Source of the DNA: Xenorhabdus poinarii G6
GTDB taxonomy: Bacteria; Pseudomonadota; Gammaproteobacteria; Enterobacterales; Enterobacteriaceae
Reading direction: 5' to 3'
Assembly (NCBI RefSeq): GCF_000968175.1
Contig: NZ_FO704551.1
Location: 1,550,001 to 1,614,000 of the forward strand
Length of the DNA: 64,000 nt
Shown: piece after piece, positions 22,201 through 33,900 of the stretch
Layout: every line of letters starts with the position of its first letter
How positions within the stretch are numbered: the first letter of the stretch is position 1
Notes under the pieces: generated by a model
The model's input: the letters and a program-made list of their open reading frames with translations, nothing else
Database searches by the model: none
Told to the model about the DNA's origin: nothing
Made by a program: the position numbers and the translations under genes

Positions 22201-24923
22201 TTTAAATACCCCCGTGCCAGCCCGGCACCGCCGATATACAGCTCTCCCGGTGCGCCGATCGGAGACAGATTGCCGTATTCATCAAGCACATAGAGACGGA
22301 CATTATTAATCGCCCGGCCAATATTGGTGGCGATATCGCCAGAGTGATAGCGATTCCCTGTTGCGCACACGGTCACTTCTGTTGGACCGTAAGCATTCAG
22401 GACATCACGGTGTTGGCTGAAATAGTCAAGAAAGTCGAGGGAGGGGGATTCTCCCGCGGTCACCAATAGTTGCAGGGAGGGGAAGTCAGCCCCAATTAAT
22501 AATTTCAGCATGGCAGGAGGTAAGGTTGCTATCTCTATGCCTTCTCGCTGAATAATCTGTTCAACTGCTGGAATATTGCGCTCTGTTTCGCGGCAAATAT
22601 ACAGCGTCAGGCCATGCAATAAGCTGGTAAATAATTCGGAAACCGAAGCATCAAAGACATAAGCGGCAAACATTAAGGCTTTTTTACGTTTGCTCACCTC
22701 AAACAGTTCAGCTTGGGCAGTGATCAGATGAACCGCATTTTTATGCTCGATCATGACGCCTTTGGGTTGCCCCGTGGTCCCCGAGGTATAAATGATATAG
22801 GCCAAATCTGTGGGCTGAGTGATGGGGGGCGGATTTTCCCTCCACGGGTCAGCGGTGGTTGTCAATTCATCTGCCGCTATCAGTATTGGTGCGCTAGCGA
22901 TGGCCTGAGCGTAGTCGGTCAGGACGCGAAGATGCCGTTGTTGGGTCACCACACAAGACGCCGCCGTATCCGACAAAATAAACTGTACCCGTTGCGCAGG
23001 ATATTCCGGTGAAATAGGCACATAGGCGCCACCGGCTTTCAGTACCGCCAGAATACTGATCACCATCTCCAGACTGCGGTCAAAGTAAAGGGCTATCGGC
23101 ATGCCGGCCTGAACGGAGGCATGATGGTGTTGCTGGTAACGTTCGCGGATCACGCCGGCTAACTGATTCGCTTGTGCGTTTAATTGTCGATAGGTCAGTG
23201 CTTCTGTCCCAAAGATCAGCGCCACCTCATCCGGGGTCTTTGTCACTTGGGCTTCAAACAATTGATGCAGGGTTTTATCCTGCGGATAGGGGGCATCGGT
23301 TTGATTCCAGGTATGCAGCAAAGTATGGCGTTCTTTTTCACTGAGAAGCTGAATGGATGAATGTGCTTGGTGTGGGTGACAGGCCACGGCGTGCAGAATT
23401 CGCTCAAGCTGATCAAGTAAGCGCTGTGCCTGTTGAGCTGTCAGCCAGTCCTCACCATAACTCAATTTGATGATTAAACGCTCATCTTGTTCATAGGCCA
23501 GCAGTGACAGCGGATAATCTACTTTTTCGACAGCCTGACGGAATGTCAGAGCCTGCTCGATACCGTCTCCGTTTTCACTTAGCACCGGAGCAGGGTAGTT
23601 TTCAAATACCAGCAGACTGTGGAAGAGTCGTTCCCCATCGGATTGCAGGCTGGCGAGTGAAACGGCGCTGTGGTTGTTCAATGCGACGATGGCGTGTTGT
23701 ATGTTGTGTAGGATTGTCGCGATACTGTCAGCCTTCGCCCATGACACAACCAGAGGCAAGGTGTTGATATATAATCCAACACTGGACTCAATCCCCTCAA
23801 TGGGCACGTCGCGTCCGGAGACGGTCGTGCCGACAATGGTCTGTTCATCGCCGGTGTAACTGTGCAGTAATTTATGCCAGGCAAATTGCAGCGCGACATT
23901 CAGGGTGACATTTTGCGTCTGGCAAGTACGCTTAAGCTGCTGATAAATTTCCCTCTGGACCGAGAGTTGTTGCTCGGCGGGTTTTTCCACGGTTTTTATC
24001 CGGGCTAAGTCAACGTGAGTGCTTAATAGCGCGAAAAGATCATTGGTATTCTGAAACTGTTTTTTACATGCTGCCCAATAGGCGTCTGATTCAGCCTGAT
24101 GATCCAAATGATATTGCAGAGTTGCCAGATAAGCTGGCTCCGCCACAACCGTCGGGACGTGTCCCTTGATGAGTTGGTTGTAATATTCATGGACCGTTTG
24201 CAATAAAATCGGGCCACTCCAGCCGTCAGCAATGCAGTGATGTTGAGTGATCAGCACCGTTATCCATTGTTCATGTTGTTTGATGACCGTAAAACGGATT
24301 AAACCGGGTTGGTGTAAGTCAAACGGCAGGTTTCGGTCATGTTGTTGGAATCCGGCAATGGCGCTGTCCCGCGCTTCTTCGGGTAACTGACTGATATCTT
24401 TAATGGTAAAATTCGCCGAACGAATACTGGCACCTGCGGTGACAATCTGCAAAATGTCGCCTTCCCAGTCAAATGCTGTTCTGAGAATGGGAAAACGCAG
24501 TGAAGCCAGCGCCCAGGCATGTTGATAGGCCGCGAGGTCGATATGGGTATAATAATCTAACAGCAGTTGCACACGATAGGCATCATCCTGTGGTTGGGTC
24601 AGATGATGATAAATAAAACCCTGTTGCAAACTGGTGGCAGGAAATATCACTTCGATATTGCTGTCCTTCTCGCCTTGACTGCCTGAGTTTCCGGGCGCGG
24701 CGATAACATCAGAATGATTTTCACCGAGGGCGAAATGGGCGAAATCTTCTTCGGAGAAGATATTGCTTTCATTTAAAAAAGTTAATAGGTTTTCTCTTTT
24801 TTCTTTCACCCGGTCAATCAGTTGAGTCGGGGGTGTTTCCCCGGCAAAGGCCAGCTTTAACTTATCTTGAGAAGCCCATACGGAGACATGATTTTTCTTG
24901 AGTTCTTTCAATAGCATCAACAT
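16263..24923 (-). CDS. Nonribosomal peptide synthetase, modules 4 and 5 with thioesterase
   Basis: Second, chain-terminating NRPS subunit, 2886 residues. Order: TubC-type N-terminal docking domain (1-55); C (HHCIADG near 229); A (YTSGTTGQPKG near 713); T (GGDS near 1095); E (HHLIIDVVSW near 1281); C (HHCITDG near 1731); A (near 2214); T (GGNS near 2595); thioesterase with GWSLGGQ (near 2726). Both C domains follow modules carrying E domains and have the D-acceptor look (SLQQGFIYHHL). Hand-read pocket residues: module 4 D-A-S-T-V-A-A-V-C-K, a published tyrosine-type code; module 5 D-G-F-A-V-A-A-V-G-K, which I cannot match; the small residues suggest a large aromatic such as Trp. The ATG lies 2 nt after the upstream NRPS stop, so translation is coupled. 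The final TE releases the peptide by hydrolysis or cyclisation; sequence alone does not decide. Confidence 0.95.
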   Translation of the reverse strand: MLMLLKELKKNHVSVWASQDKLKLAFAGETPPTQLIDRVKEKRENLLTFLNESNIFSEEDFAHFALGENHSDVIAAPGNSGSQGEKDSNIEVIFPATSLQQGFIYHHLTQPQDDAYRVQLLLDYYTHIDLAAYQHAWALASLRFPILRTAFDWEGDILQIVTAGASIRSANFTIKDISQLPEEARDSAIAGFQQHDRNLPFDLHQPGLIRFTVIKQHEQWITVLITQHHCIADGWSGPILLQTVHEYYNQLIKGHVPTVVAEPAYLATLQYHLDHQAESDAYWAACKKQFQNTNDLFALLSTHVDLARIKTVEKPAEQQLSVQREIYQQLKRTCQTQNVTLNVALQFAWHKLLHSYTGDEQTIVGTTVSGRDVPIEGIESSVGLYINTLPLVVSWAKADSIATILHNIQHAIVALNNHSAVSLASLQSDGERLFHSLLVFENYPAPVLSENGDGIEQALTFRQAVEKVDYPLSLLAYEQDERLIIKLSYGEDWLTAQQAQRLLDQLERILHAVACHPHQAHSSIQLLSEKERHTLLHTWNQTDAPYPQDKTLHQLFEAQVTKTPDEVALIFGTEALTYRQLNAQANQLAGVIRERYQQHHHASVQAGMPIALYFDRSLEMVISILAVLKAGGAYVPISPEYPAQRVQFILSDTAASCVVTQQRHLRVLTDYAQAIASAPILIAADELTTTADPWRENPPPITQPTDLAYIIYTSGTTGQPKGVMIEHKNAVHLITAQAELFEVSKRKKALMFAAYVFDASVSELFTSLLHGLTLYICRETERNIPAVEQIIQREGIEIATLPPAMLKLLIGADFPSLQLLVTAGESPSLDFLDYFSQHRDVLNAYGPTEVTVCATGNRYHSGDIATNIGRAINNVRLYVLDEYGNLSPIGAPGELYIGGAGLARGYLNRPALTAERFVPNPFATADDKIKGYTRLYRSGDLVRWRPDGTLEYLGRNDAQIKIRGYRIEPGEIENTLTSHPQVKQAVVIDREHQEHKILAAYLVTDGFVSEETLIEYLSARLPDYMVPASVTFMGSIPLTLNGKLDRQALPDRVWGQQNNYVAPRNALETQLCTIWQEVLDLPQVGINDNFFRIGGDSIVSIKLVSRLRMAGFSLQVQSIFTAPTVARLAHLLTQTSSSVTVIAEQGLLSGEFALLPIQQDFFNWDLPHSHHWNQAFMMQLPGHIPASAIEHALITLIERHDMLRAHFINTPQGYRQCYPAEMPAWLPALRCCDISKLDEAARHQQLTQWQNHFDYCAGPLWQAAHLTGYHDGSARLFFAFHHLIIDVVSWRIIAEDMRRLLQAERLPAKTSSYRQWVNAVYQYAEHHQQEISYWQQVMAEYHAHSVTSEPRQHHLSLSATLTDVLLREANGGYHTEINDLLLSALTLALQAVFSQAINHITLEGHGRENIDNTLDVSETVGWFTTVYPVRLTMQDDIAKTIIDTKEMLRAVPNKGIGYGALRQAGYLSENLPAISFNYLGQLSGETPQVWSLTSDDCGTVMADHEVEDHRHHLLLNINGLIQAGQLQFSIHSCLPQTQTHVFITAFDQALNAVITAGQQQAQAGGLKTPSDYAIAGLSGNLLRRLQQKYSIEALYPATSLQQGFIYHHLAQPHDDAYRTQLLLDYHTTLNLTAYQQAWTLASQRFPILRTAFNWEDAILQVVTKEASLGAESFTIKDIGSLPPEEQEHAINAIQQHDRTVPFDLSQPGLIRFTLIKHHEQRMTVLITQHHCITDGWSGPILLQAVHEYYNALVQGQQPQIIAEQAYLATLQYHLDHQAESDAYWTTYKKQFQGANDLSPLLSTHVDLTQIKTVENPAEQEHAVQGETYQQLKNTCRTQGITLNVALQFAWHKLLHSYTGDEQTLVGTTVSGRDVPVEGIESSVGLYINTLPLQVQWNKHDSILGTLQAIQQDIAALNSHSAISLSSLQSDGERLFHSLLVFENYPVPVVHENGDGIEHTLTFRRAIEKVDYPLSLLAYEQDDRFIIKLSYGEDWLTAQQAQRLLSQLERILHAVACHPHQAHSSIQLLSEGERHTLLDSWNQTDAPYPRDKTLQQLFEAQVEKTPDHVALVFEGETLTYHQLNQRANQLAGIIRQRCLQQTPTGIQVDTPIALYLDRRLEMVISLLAVLKAGGAYVPISPTYPAERVQFILTDTAAAYVVTQQQHVATLTEYARSLVKPPILIAADDPIMTADQPVENPAQINQSTDLAYIIYTSGTTGQPKGVMIEHNSVAHMVATQANIFNLAKRKKALMFAAYVFDGSVFELFSSLLHGLTLYVCSEAERNAPAVATLIQREGIEIAALPPALLKLLIGTKFSSLQVLVTAGESPSLDVLTYFSQHCHVLNAYGPTEVTVGATERQYQDGDMPTNIGRAISNVRLYVIDKYGNLSPIGAPGELYIGGAGLARGYLNRPALTAERFIANPFATTADTIKGYTRLYKTGDLVRWRPDGTLEYLGRNDYQVKIRGYRIELGEIESALTSHPQVKQAVVINREHQGNNVLIAYLVTDGFVSEEILIEHLSARLPDYMVPTRFTQIESIPLTLNGKVDRRALPEPVWKNQRHYTAPRNALENQLCAIWQAVLGLERVGIEDNFFRIGGNSLTAIKLTTAMQSEIGIDIPLNVLFNCKSIALLSQWLEVDSVKSSLLNFLTPESTATEKLFMIHAANSGSEVYEPLANALAGMYNCIGIDNYNFRTNNRIDSLYQITQIYITLILSETPIDKPIRLLGWSLGGQIAMEIAFQLEQLGAKNIQLFLLDTIINNDEIIELRNKLDLLHEYSQLTRRLQDMGASESYINTVLGAIPFESGIASCHLSGKLTHTNITLFKAGQMSPYFKDEVGVAMSQLIAKIPDNNISQWAVKPLVINVVDDYYHENMTEAISIISKAIINT

Positions 24924-24925
24924 AT

Positions 24926-27900
24926 TTACACATCCAAAATTGTTTTCTTTTCTGAGTGGAGGTGTGAATTTTCATTATTCACATGACCAAAACGCTGAGT
25001 GAGCTGGTTGAGCTGATCCATAGAAACGCCATTAATGCCGTAATCACTGGCGGTTTTTAGCCCGCCTGCTTGTGCCTGTTTGTACCCGGCTGTGATAACG
25101 CGATGGAGTGCCTGCTCAAATGCGGTGATAAATACGGTTGTCTGGCTTTGGGATAAACGGGAATCCACCTGGAATTGCAACCTGCCCCTTTGCACGGCAC
25201 CGTTGATAGCCAACAGTAAATGGTTGCCATTTTCACTGGCGATGACCGTTCCGGCTTCATCACTGGTCAGTGACCAGTCCTGGTGCTGAGTGCCGGCTAA
25301 TTGGCCGAGGTAGTTGAAGCTGATGGTCGGCAAATCGTCGGACAGATATCCCGCCTGATGCAACGCACCGTAACCAATCCCCTTGTTCGGTATAGCACGC
25401 AGCATCTCTTTGGTGTGAATAATGGTTTCTGCAATATCGGCCTGCATGGCCAGCCGGACCGGGTATAAGGTGGTAAACCAGCCGACGGTTTCTGAGATAT
25501 CCAGCGTATTGTCGATGTTTTCCCGACCGTGGCCCTCAAGGGTGATGTGGTGAATGGATTGTGAGAAGACGGCCTGTAATGCCAGCGTGAGCGCACTGAG
25601 CAGTAAGTCATTAATTTCCGTGTGATAACCGGTATTCGCTTCATGCAGAAGTGTATCGGTCAATTCAGCGGAAATACTCAGACTATGCTGGCTGGTTTCA
25701 CCTGAAGCAGCAGGAGCCTGATAGCCTGCCATGACTTTTTGCCAGTAGGTCACCTCGTTTTGATGCTGTTGAGCATAGTGATGAACAGCGTTGACCCACT
25801 GCCGATAACTACTGGTCTTCGCGGGTAATGTCTTGTTCTGTAATAACAAACGCATATCTTCAGCAATGATCCGCCAGGAGACGGCATCAATAATCAGATG
25901 GTGGAAGGCAAAGAACAACCGGGCACTGCCATCGCGGTATCCGGTCAGATGTCCCGCTTGCCATAATGGGCCATGACAGTAATCAAACCCACTTTGCCAT
26001 TGGGTAAGTTGCTGATGTAACGCTGTCTTTGAGAACGCACGGACATCACCGTGTTGCAATACCGGTATCCCGGAGGGCATTTCTGTGGAATAGCATTGGC
26101 GATAGCCGTTTTCAGTCCAGACAAAATGGGTACGTAACATATCATGCCGCTCGCTCAGCGTTATCAGTGCCTGCGTGATATCCGCGTGTCTGATATGACC
26201 GGGGATCTGCATCATAAGGGCCTGATTCCAATGGTGAGGATGCGAGAGATCCCAGTTGAAGAAATGCTGTTGGACAGGCAAGAGAGCAAATTCTCCGTGG
26301 AGTAACCCCTGTTCTGCAATCATGGTGACCGAAGAGGCCATTTGGGTCAGCAGCTGTGCCAGCCGTGCCACTGTCGGCGCTTCAAAAATGGATTTGATCT
26401 GGAGAGAAAAGCCCGCCTGTCGCAATCTGGAGACGAGTTGGATGCTGACAATGGAGTCCCCCCCGATACGGAAGAAGTTATCGTCAATGCCAACCTGCTC
26501 TAAACCCAATACGGCCTGCCAAATGGCACACAGTTGAGTTTCCAGTGCATTGCGAGGTGCGACATAATGGTTTCGCTTATTCCATTCCGGTACTGGCAGG
26601 GCACGGTGATCCACTTTGCCGTTTAGCGTCAGCGGAATGGCTTCTATGAAGGTCATGCTGGCGGGTACCATATAGTCCGGCAGACGGGATGATAAGTGTT
26701 CTATCAGTGTTTCCTCAGATATTGATCCCTCAGCCACCAGATACGCAGCCAGCACGCGATTGCCTTTATGTTCCCGGCCAATGACCACCGCGTGTTTTAC
26801 TTGAGGATGTGTGGTCAGGACACTTTCGATCTCTCCCGGTTCGATGCGGTAACCCCGGATTTTGATCTGAAAATCATTGCGTCCCAGATATTCCAGCGTG
26901 CCATCCAGTCGCCAGCGTACTAAATCGCCGGTTTTGTACAGGCGAGTATAACCGTTGGCTTTATCTTCAGCCGTCGCAAAGGGGTTCGGGACAAAACGTT
27001 CCGCCGTCAGTTCCGGCCGGTTTAAATACCCCCGTGCCAGCCCGGCACCGCCGATATACAACTCACCCGGTGCGCCGACCGGAGACAGATTGCCGTATTC
27101 GTCAAGCACATAGAGACGGACGTTATTAATCGCCCGGCCAATATTGGTGGCGAGGTCGCCGTGTTGGTAACGTTTGCCGGTCGCGCACACGGTCACTTCT
27201 GTCGGGCCGTAAGCATTCAGAACATCCGAGTGCTGGCTGAAATAGTCAAGCACCTCTAAAGAAGGCGACTCTCCTGCAGTCACCAGAAGTTGCAGCGAGG
27301 GGAGTTCAGCGCCAATCAATAATTTCAGCAAGGCCGGCGGTAATGTGGCGATTTCAATGCCGGCTTGTTGGATAAGCGTTTCAATGGCCAGCGCATTGCG
27401 TTCTGCTTCACTGCAAATGTACAGCGTCAGGCCATGCAATAAACTGGTAAAGAGTTCGGAAACCGAAGCATCAAAGACATAAGCGGCAAACATTAAGGCT
27501 TTTTGGCGTTTGGTTACCTCAAACAGTTCAGCTTGGGCGGTGATCAGATGAATCGCATTTTTATGCTCGATCATGACGCCTTTAGGCTGGCCGGTGGTCC
27601 CCGAGGTATAAATGATATAGGCCAGATCAGTCGGGTGATTGACAGAAGGCGGATTTTCCTCCCACGGGGCGGCGGTGGTTGTCAATGCATCCGTCGCGAT
27701 CAGTATTGGTGTGCTAGCGAGTGACTGAGCGTAGTCAGTCAAAACACTAAGATGCCGTTGTTGGGTCACCACACAAGGCGTCGCCGTATCCGACAAAATA
27801 AACTGTACCCGTTGCGCGGGATATTCCGGTGAAACAGGCACATAAGCGCCGCCGGCTTTCAGCACCGCCAGAATGCCGATCACCATGTCCAGACTGCGGT

Positions 27901-30900
27901 CAAGGTAAAGGGCTATCGGGGTATCAGCCAGCATGGAAAGCGGACTTTGTTGCTGGCAGCGGTCGCGGATAATATTGGCTAACTGGTTCGCCCGTTGGTT
28001 AAGCTGGCGATAGGTCAGCGTTGCCCCTTCGTATACCAGCGCAATGTTATCCGGGGTTTTGTCCACTTGGGCTTCAAACAGTTGTTGCAGGGTTTTATCC
28101 TGTGGATAAGAGGCATCGGTCTGATTCCAGGTGTGCAACAGGGTATGACGTTCTTGTGCCGACAGGGTATCCAGCCCGGCCAGCGGTTGTTTTTGATCCG
28201 CCACGAATGCGGTCAATACCTGTTGATAGTGATCTTCCAGTCGCAGGATGGTGGTTTCGTCAAACAAACTGATGGCGTAATTCAAACAGCCAGTAATGTG
28301 GGTTTGTTCATCCGACAATAACAGACTCAGATCAAATTTAGCGGGAGTATAGAGCGACTCATTCAGTGCAACCGGCCGAAATGGCAGATAGCCTTGCTCT
28401 CGTCGGCGCTCACCAAAACGTTGTAAGCTGAATGTGACCTGAAAAATGGGGTGGCGAGAGGTATCGCGTTCAATTTCCAGCGCGTCAACTAACTGTTCAA
28501 ACGGCATGTCCTGATGGGATTTGGCGTCGGCGATTAATTGATGAGTTTGTTTAATCAGGCTCTCAACGCTGTCTGTTTGTTCAAGTTGCGCCCGCAAGAC
28601 CAGTGAATTAACAAACATACCAATCAGTGATTGAGTTTGAGCATGGTGGCGGTTGTCGGTAGGCGTACCCAGAATGATATCGTGTTGTCCTGATAATTTT
28701 GCCAACGTGACATAAAAGCCACTGAGCAGCACGGTGAACAGGGTGGTTTCCTGTGTTTTTGCCAGCGCCCTTAATTGGCCTGATAGTGCGGTGTCCAGCG
28801 TAAAATTGAAATCCCGTCCCTGATAACTCACCTGTGCAGGTCTGGAATAATCGGTGGGTAAAGCCAGTGGTTCGTAGTTGGCTAAGGTTTGTCGCCAGTA
28901 GGCAAGCTGGCGTTCACGCACCTCACCTTGTAAATATGCCCGCTGCCACGCGGCGTAGTCGCCATAAGTAATCTCTAAAGGCGGCAGTTGGCTGTCACGG
29001 CCTTCTGACAGGGAATGATAAATTTCGGCCAGCTCGTCCATAAAAATATCAATGGACCAGCCATCCATGGCGATATGGTGCCACAAGATGAATAAGTAAT
29101 GTTGATCAGCAATCTGGTAGTGGTGCAGGCGCAACCCCGGTTCAGTGGCCAGATTAAACGGCGTGGCAATCTCCGCACGAATGGCGTGCATCAACGCATC
29201 AGCATCGTCATGGGATAAGGTGCTTGATTCGATGACCAGATCCCTGTTCAGCAACTGTTGATAGCGTTGTCCGTCCCCATCATCAGGGTACAGCATTTTC
29301 ATCACCGGGTGACGTTCAACCAATCGGTTAATGGCCGTTTCTAACCAGGGCAGGCAAGCACCGTTATCCAGTTGCAGCAGATAAGGGATATGATAAACAT
29401 CAGAACCTTGTTCAAATTGCTCGATAAATAACATTCGTTCCTGAGCAAACGAGAGAGGATAGCGATCCCGATCGTGGTGAGGGATATTTGTACCGGTTTG
29501 TGGTTCCAGATGGCGTACCAGGGCGGCAATCGTTCTCAGTTTAAACAATTGCGTTAAAGAAACCTCGATGGCTAAGTCCCGGCGGATCGCGGCCGTCAAT
29601 TTAATCGCTGTCACGGAGTCCCCCCCGATGCGGAAGAAATTATCTTCAATGCCAACCTGTTCCAGTCCTAATACCGCCTGCCAAATCGCGCATAGTTGGG
29701 TTTCCAGCGTATTGCGGGGCGCGACATAACGACGCTGATTTCCCCATACCGGCTCCGGCAGGGCGCGGCGATCGACTTTGCCATTCAGGGTCAGGGGGAC
29801 GGACGCAATGCGGGTAAAACTGGCGGGTATCATATAGTCCGGCAAACGGGCAGATAAATGCGCAATCAGGGTGTCATCGGACAGGGTATCTGCTGTCACC
29901 AGATAAGCGACCAGCCGGTTATTTCCTTGATGCAGATGATTAATCACCACGGCTTGTTTCACCTGTGGATGAGAAATAAGGACTTTTTCGATTTCCCCCG
30001 GTTCAATGCGGTAACCACGGATTTTAACCTGAAAGTCGTTGCGTCCGAGATACTCCAGTTCACCGTTCGGTAACCAGCGAACCAAGTCACCGGTTTTATA
30101 CAAGCGGGTGTAACCTTTCGCCTGATCTTCTGTCGTCGCAAAAGGGTTTGGAACAAAACGCTCGGCGGTCAGATCAGGTCGGTTTAAATACCCCCGCGCC
30201 AGTCCGGCACCGCCAATATACAGCTCTCCCGGCACACCGACCGGCGACAAGTTACCGTCACCGTCAAGCACATAAAGACGGGCATTATGAATCGCCCGGC
30301 CGATATTCGTGGCAATATCGCCATGTTGATAGCGTTTCTCGGTAGCACACACCGTGACTTCAGTCGGGCCATAAGAATTCAGGACTTCGCTGTGACGGCT
30401 GAAATAGTCAATAAAATCAGCGGAGGGGGCTTCTCCCGCTGTGACTAATAATTGCAGAGAGGGGAGCGCGGTACCCATTAAGAGCTTCAGTATGGCAGGC
30501 GGTAAAGCGGCGATTTCAATGCCTTCGCGCTGAATCAGTTTGGCAATTGCTGGTGCGTTGCGTTCTGCTTCACTGCAAATGTACAGCGTCAGACCATGCA
30601 ATAAACTGGAAAATAATTCGAAAACCGATCCATCAAAAACATAAGGGGCAAACATTAACGCTTTTTTTCGCCTGGCGGCATGAAAAATGTTTGCTTGCGC
30701 GCTTACCATATGTGCCACATTTTGATGCTCAATCATCACCCCTTTGGGCTGGCCGGTGGTGCCAGAGGTATAGATGATATAGGCCAGATCAGTCGGTTGA
30801 TTTATCGGTGGCGGATTTTCTCCGGGCTGATTAGGGGGGATGATGGGATCATCTGCTGCGATCAGGGTCGGAGCACCTGCAAGTGCCTGGATCGTGGTCA

Positions 30901-33900
30901 TCAATGTCGGGAAGTGTCGTTGCTGAGTCACAATACAAGCGGTGGCGGTATCTGCCAGAATAAACTGTATGCGCTCTGCGGGATAGGCTGGTGAAATAGG
31001 TACATACGCCCCACCCGTTTTCAATACGGCCAGGATACTGATCACCATGTCCAGACTGCGATCAAGGTAGAGGGCGATGGGAGTGCCCGCTTGCATCGCA
31101 GCCGTGCTATTTTGCTGATAATATTCGCGGATTACCCCCGCGAGTTGATTCGCCCGCGCGTTTAACTGTCGGTAGGTCAGCGTTTCGTCCTCAAACACCA
31201 CCGCCACATTCTCTGGCGTCTTTTCCACTTGGGCTTCAAACAGTTGTTGCAGTGTTTTATCCTGTGGATAGGGAGCATCGGTCTGATTCCAGGTATGTAA
31301 TAGCGTATGGCGCTCTTCGTCACTGAGTAAGCGGATGGCGGTATGCGGTTGCTGTGGATGGTAAGCGACGGTATGCAGAATGCGCTCAAGCTGAGAAAGC
31401 AAACGCTGTGCCTGTTGAGCCGTCAGCCAGTCTTCACCATAACCTAATTTCATGGTGAAACTATTATCCTGTTCATACCCCATCAGCGACAGCGGATAAT
31501 CCAATTTTTCAACGACCTGACGAAGCGTCAGAGCGTGTTCTATGCTTTCTTTGTTTTGACTGATTGCGGGAACGGGGTAATTCTCAAAACCAAGCAGGCT
31601 ATGGAATAAACGTTCTCCGTCGGATTGCAGGCTGGCGAGTGAAACCGCACTGTGGCTGTTGAGAGCCGCGATATCCTTCTGGATGTCTTGTAAAATGGCA
31701 AGAATACTGTTTGCCGTGTTCCACTGTACGGTTAACGGCAGCGTGTTGATATACAGGCCGACACTGGATTCAATGCCTTCTACGGGGACATCGCGGCCGG
31801 ATACCGTGGTGCCGACAATGGTCTGCTCATCGCCGGTGTAGTTATGCAGCAATTTATGCCAGGCGAATTGCAGTGCCACATTCAGGGTAATGCCTTGTGT
31901 CTGGCAGGTATGTTTGAGTTGCTGATAAACCTCCGCCGGTAACGTCAGCCGCTGCCCAGCGGGTTTTTCAATGGTTTTTATCTGTGTTAAATCAATAGGG
32001 TGGCTTAGCAAAGTGGACAGATCGTTTGTGCCCTGAAAGCCTTTTTTGCGTTCGGCCCAATAAGCCTCTGATTCAGCCTGATGATCCAAATGGTATTGCT
32101 GTGTGGCCAGATACGCTTGTTCCACCACAATCTGTGGTTCGCTTCCCTTGATCAGTTGGTCGTAATATTCATGCACCGTCTGCAATAAAATTGGGCCACT
32201 CCAGCCGTCAGCAATGCAGTGATGTTGGGTGATCAAGACTGTCAGCTGTTGTTCATGTTGTTTGAAGACCGTCAAGCGGATTAAACCGGGCTGGTTTAAA
32301 TCAAATGGCTGGTTTCGGTCATTTTGCAGGTATTCGGCAATCGCGTTGTTCCGCTCTGCTTCGCCGAGTTGACGGATATCGTGGATCGTAACATTTTCCG
32401 GCCCAATACAGCTGTCAGCGGTGATAACCTGTAAAACATCGCCTTCCCAGTCAAATGCCGTTCTGAGGATAGGGAAACGCTGTGACGCCAGCTTCCAGGC
32501 GCACTGATAGGCCGCAAGATCGACATGGGTGTGATAATCCAACAGGAGCTGCCCACGGTAGGCATTATCCTGTGGCTGCGTTAGATGATGATAAATAAAT
32601 CCCTGTTGCAAGCTGGTAGCCGGATACAGATTTTCCACCTGATAGCGCTGCTGAAAACGGTGTAAACGTTCCATGGAAATGGCTTTAAACGCATAATCAC
32701 TTGGGGTTTTTATCCCGCCTGATTGCGCTTGTTGCTGACCGATAGCGATGACCCTGGTGAGTGCTTGTTCAAAAGCAGTAATAAATGTTTGTGTCTGTGT
32801 GGATGATAAACGGGAATGAACGCGGAATTGCAGCTGTTCTGACAGTACTTCCCCGTTGATATTCAGCAGAAAGTGACGATGATGCTCATCGGTGATCACC
32901 GTACCATCGGGCAGTGAGCCATCCAGCGAAAAGGGGAATTCAGCCTGATCACTCAGTGGTTCGAGATTACGTTGTTCGAGATTGAGGGGATCAACATAGT
33001 TAAACCTGATGGGGGGTAAATTGCCCGTCAGGTATCCGGCCTGATGTAACGCGCCATAACCGATCCCCTGATGGGGTACAGCACGCAGCATTTCTTTGGT
33101 GTGAATAATGGTTTCCGCAATATCGTTCTGCATGGTCAGACAAACCGGGTAGATAGTCGTAAACTGACCCACGGTTTCGGCGATATCCAGTGTATTGTCG
33201 ATGGCTTCCCGCCCGTGCCCCTCAAGGGTAACGGTGTTGACAGCTCGGCAGAAGGTTGTCTGCAACGCCAGAGTGAGCGCACTGAGCAGTAATTCGTTAA
33301 TGTTGGTGTGATAACCTAAATGGGCTTCCCGCCGTAAAATGTCGGTCAACTCAGCAGATAAGTGCAGTGAATGCACCGTCATTTCTTCTACTGCCGGATC
33401 AGTTCCCTGTTCAGTGATGATCTTCTGCCAGTAGGGAACTTCGTCTTGATGCTGTCGCGCATAGCGATGGACGGCCGCGACCCACTGCCGGTAACTACTG
33501 GTTTTTGCCGGTAAGGTTTCACCCCGCAACAACTTACGCATATCGTTGGCAATAATGCGCTGAGAGGTGGCATCAATAATCAGGTGATGAAAGGCGAAAA
33601 ATAACCGGGGACGGCCATCAGCGTATCCGGTCAGTTGAGTAACTTGCCATAGCGGGCCGTGCCGGTAATCACCCTCCCTTTGCCATAAGGTCAGCCGCGC
33701 ATGTTGTTCGGCTTTATCTATCTTGCGGATATCACAATGCCGTAATGTGGGGAATCCGGCGGGCATTTCTGCGGAATAGCATTGACGATAACCCTGTTCG
33801 GTGTCGGTAAAATGGGCACGTAACATATCATGTCGTTCACTCAGTGTTATCAATGCCCGCGTAATATCCGTGTGTTGGATATTATCCGGAAGCCGCATGA

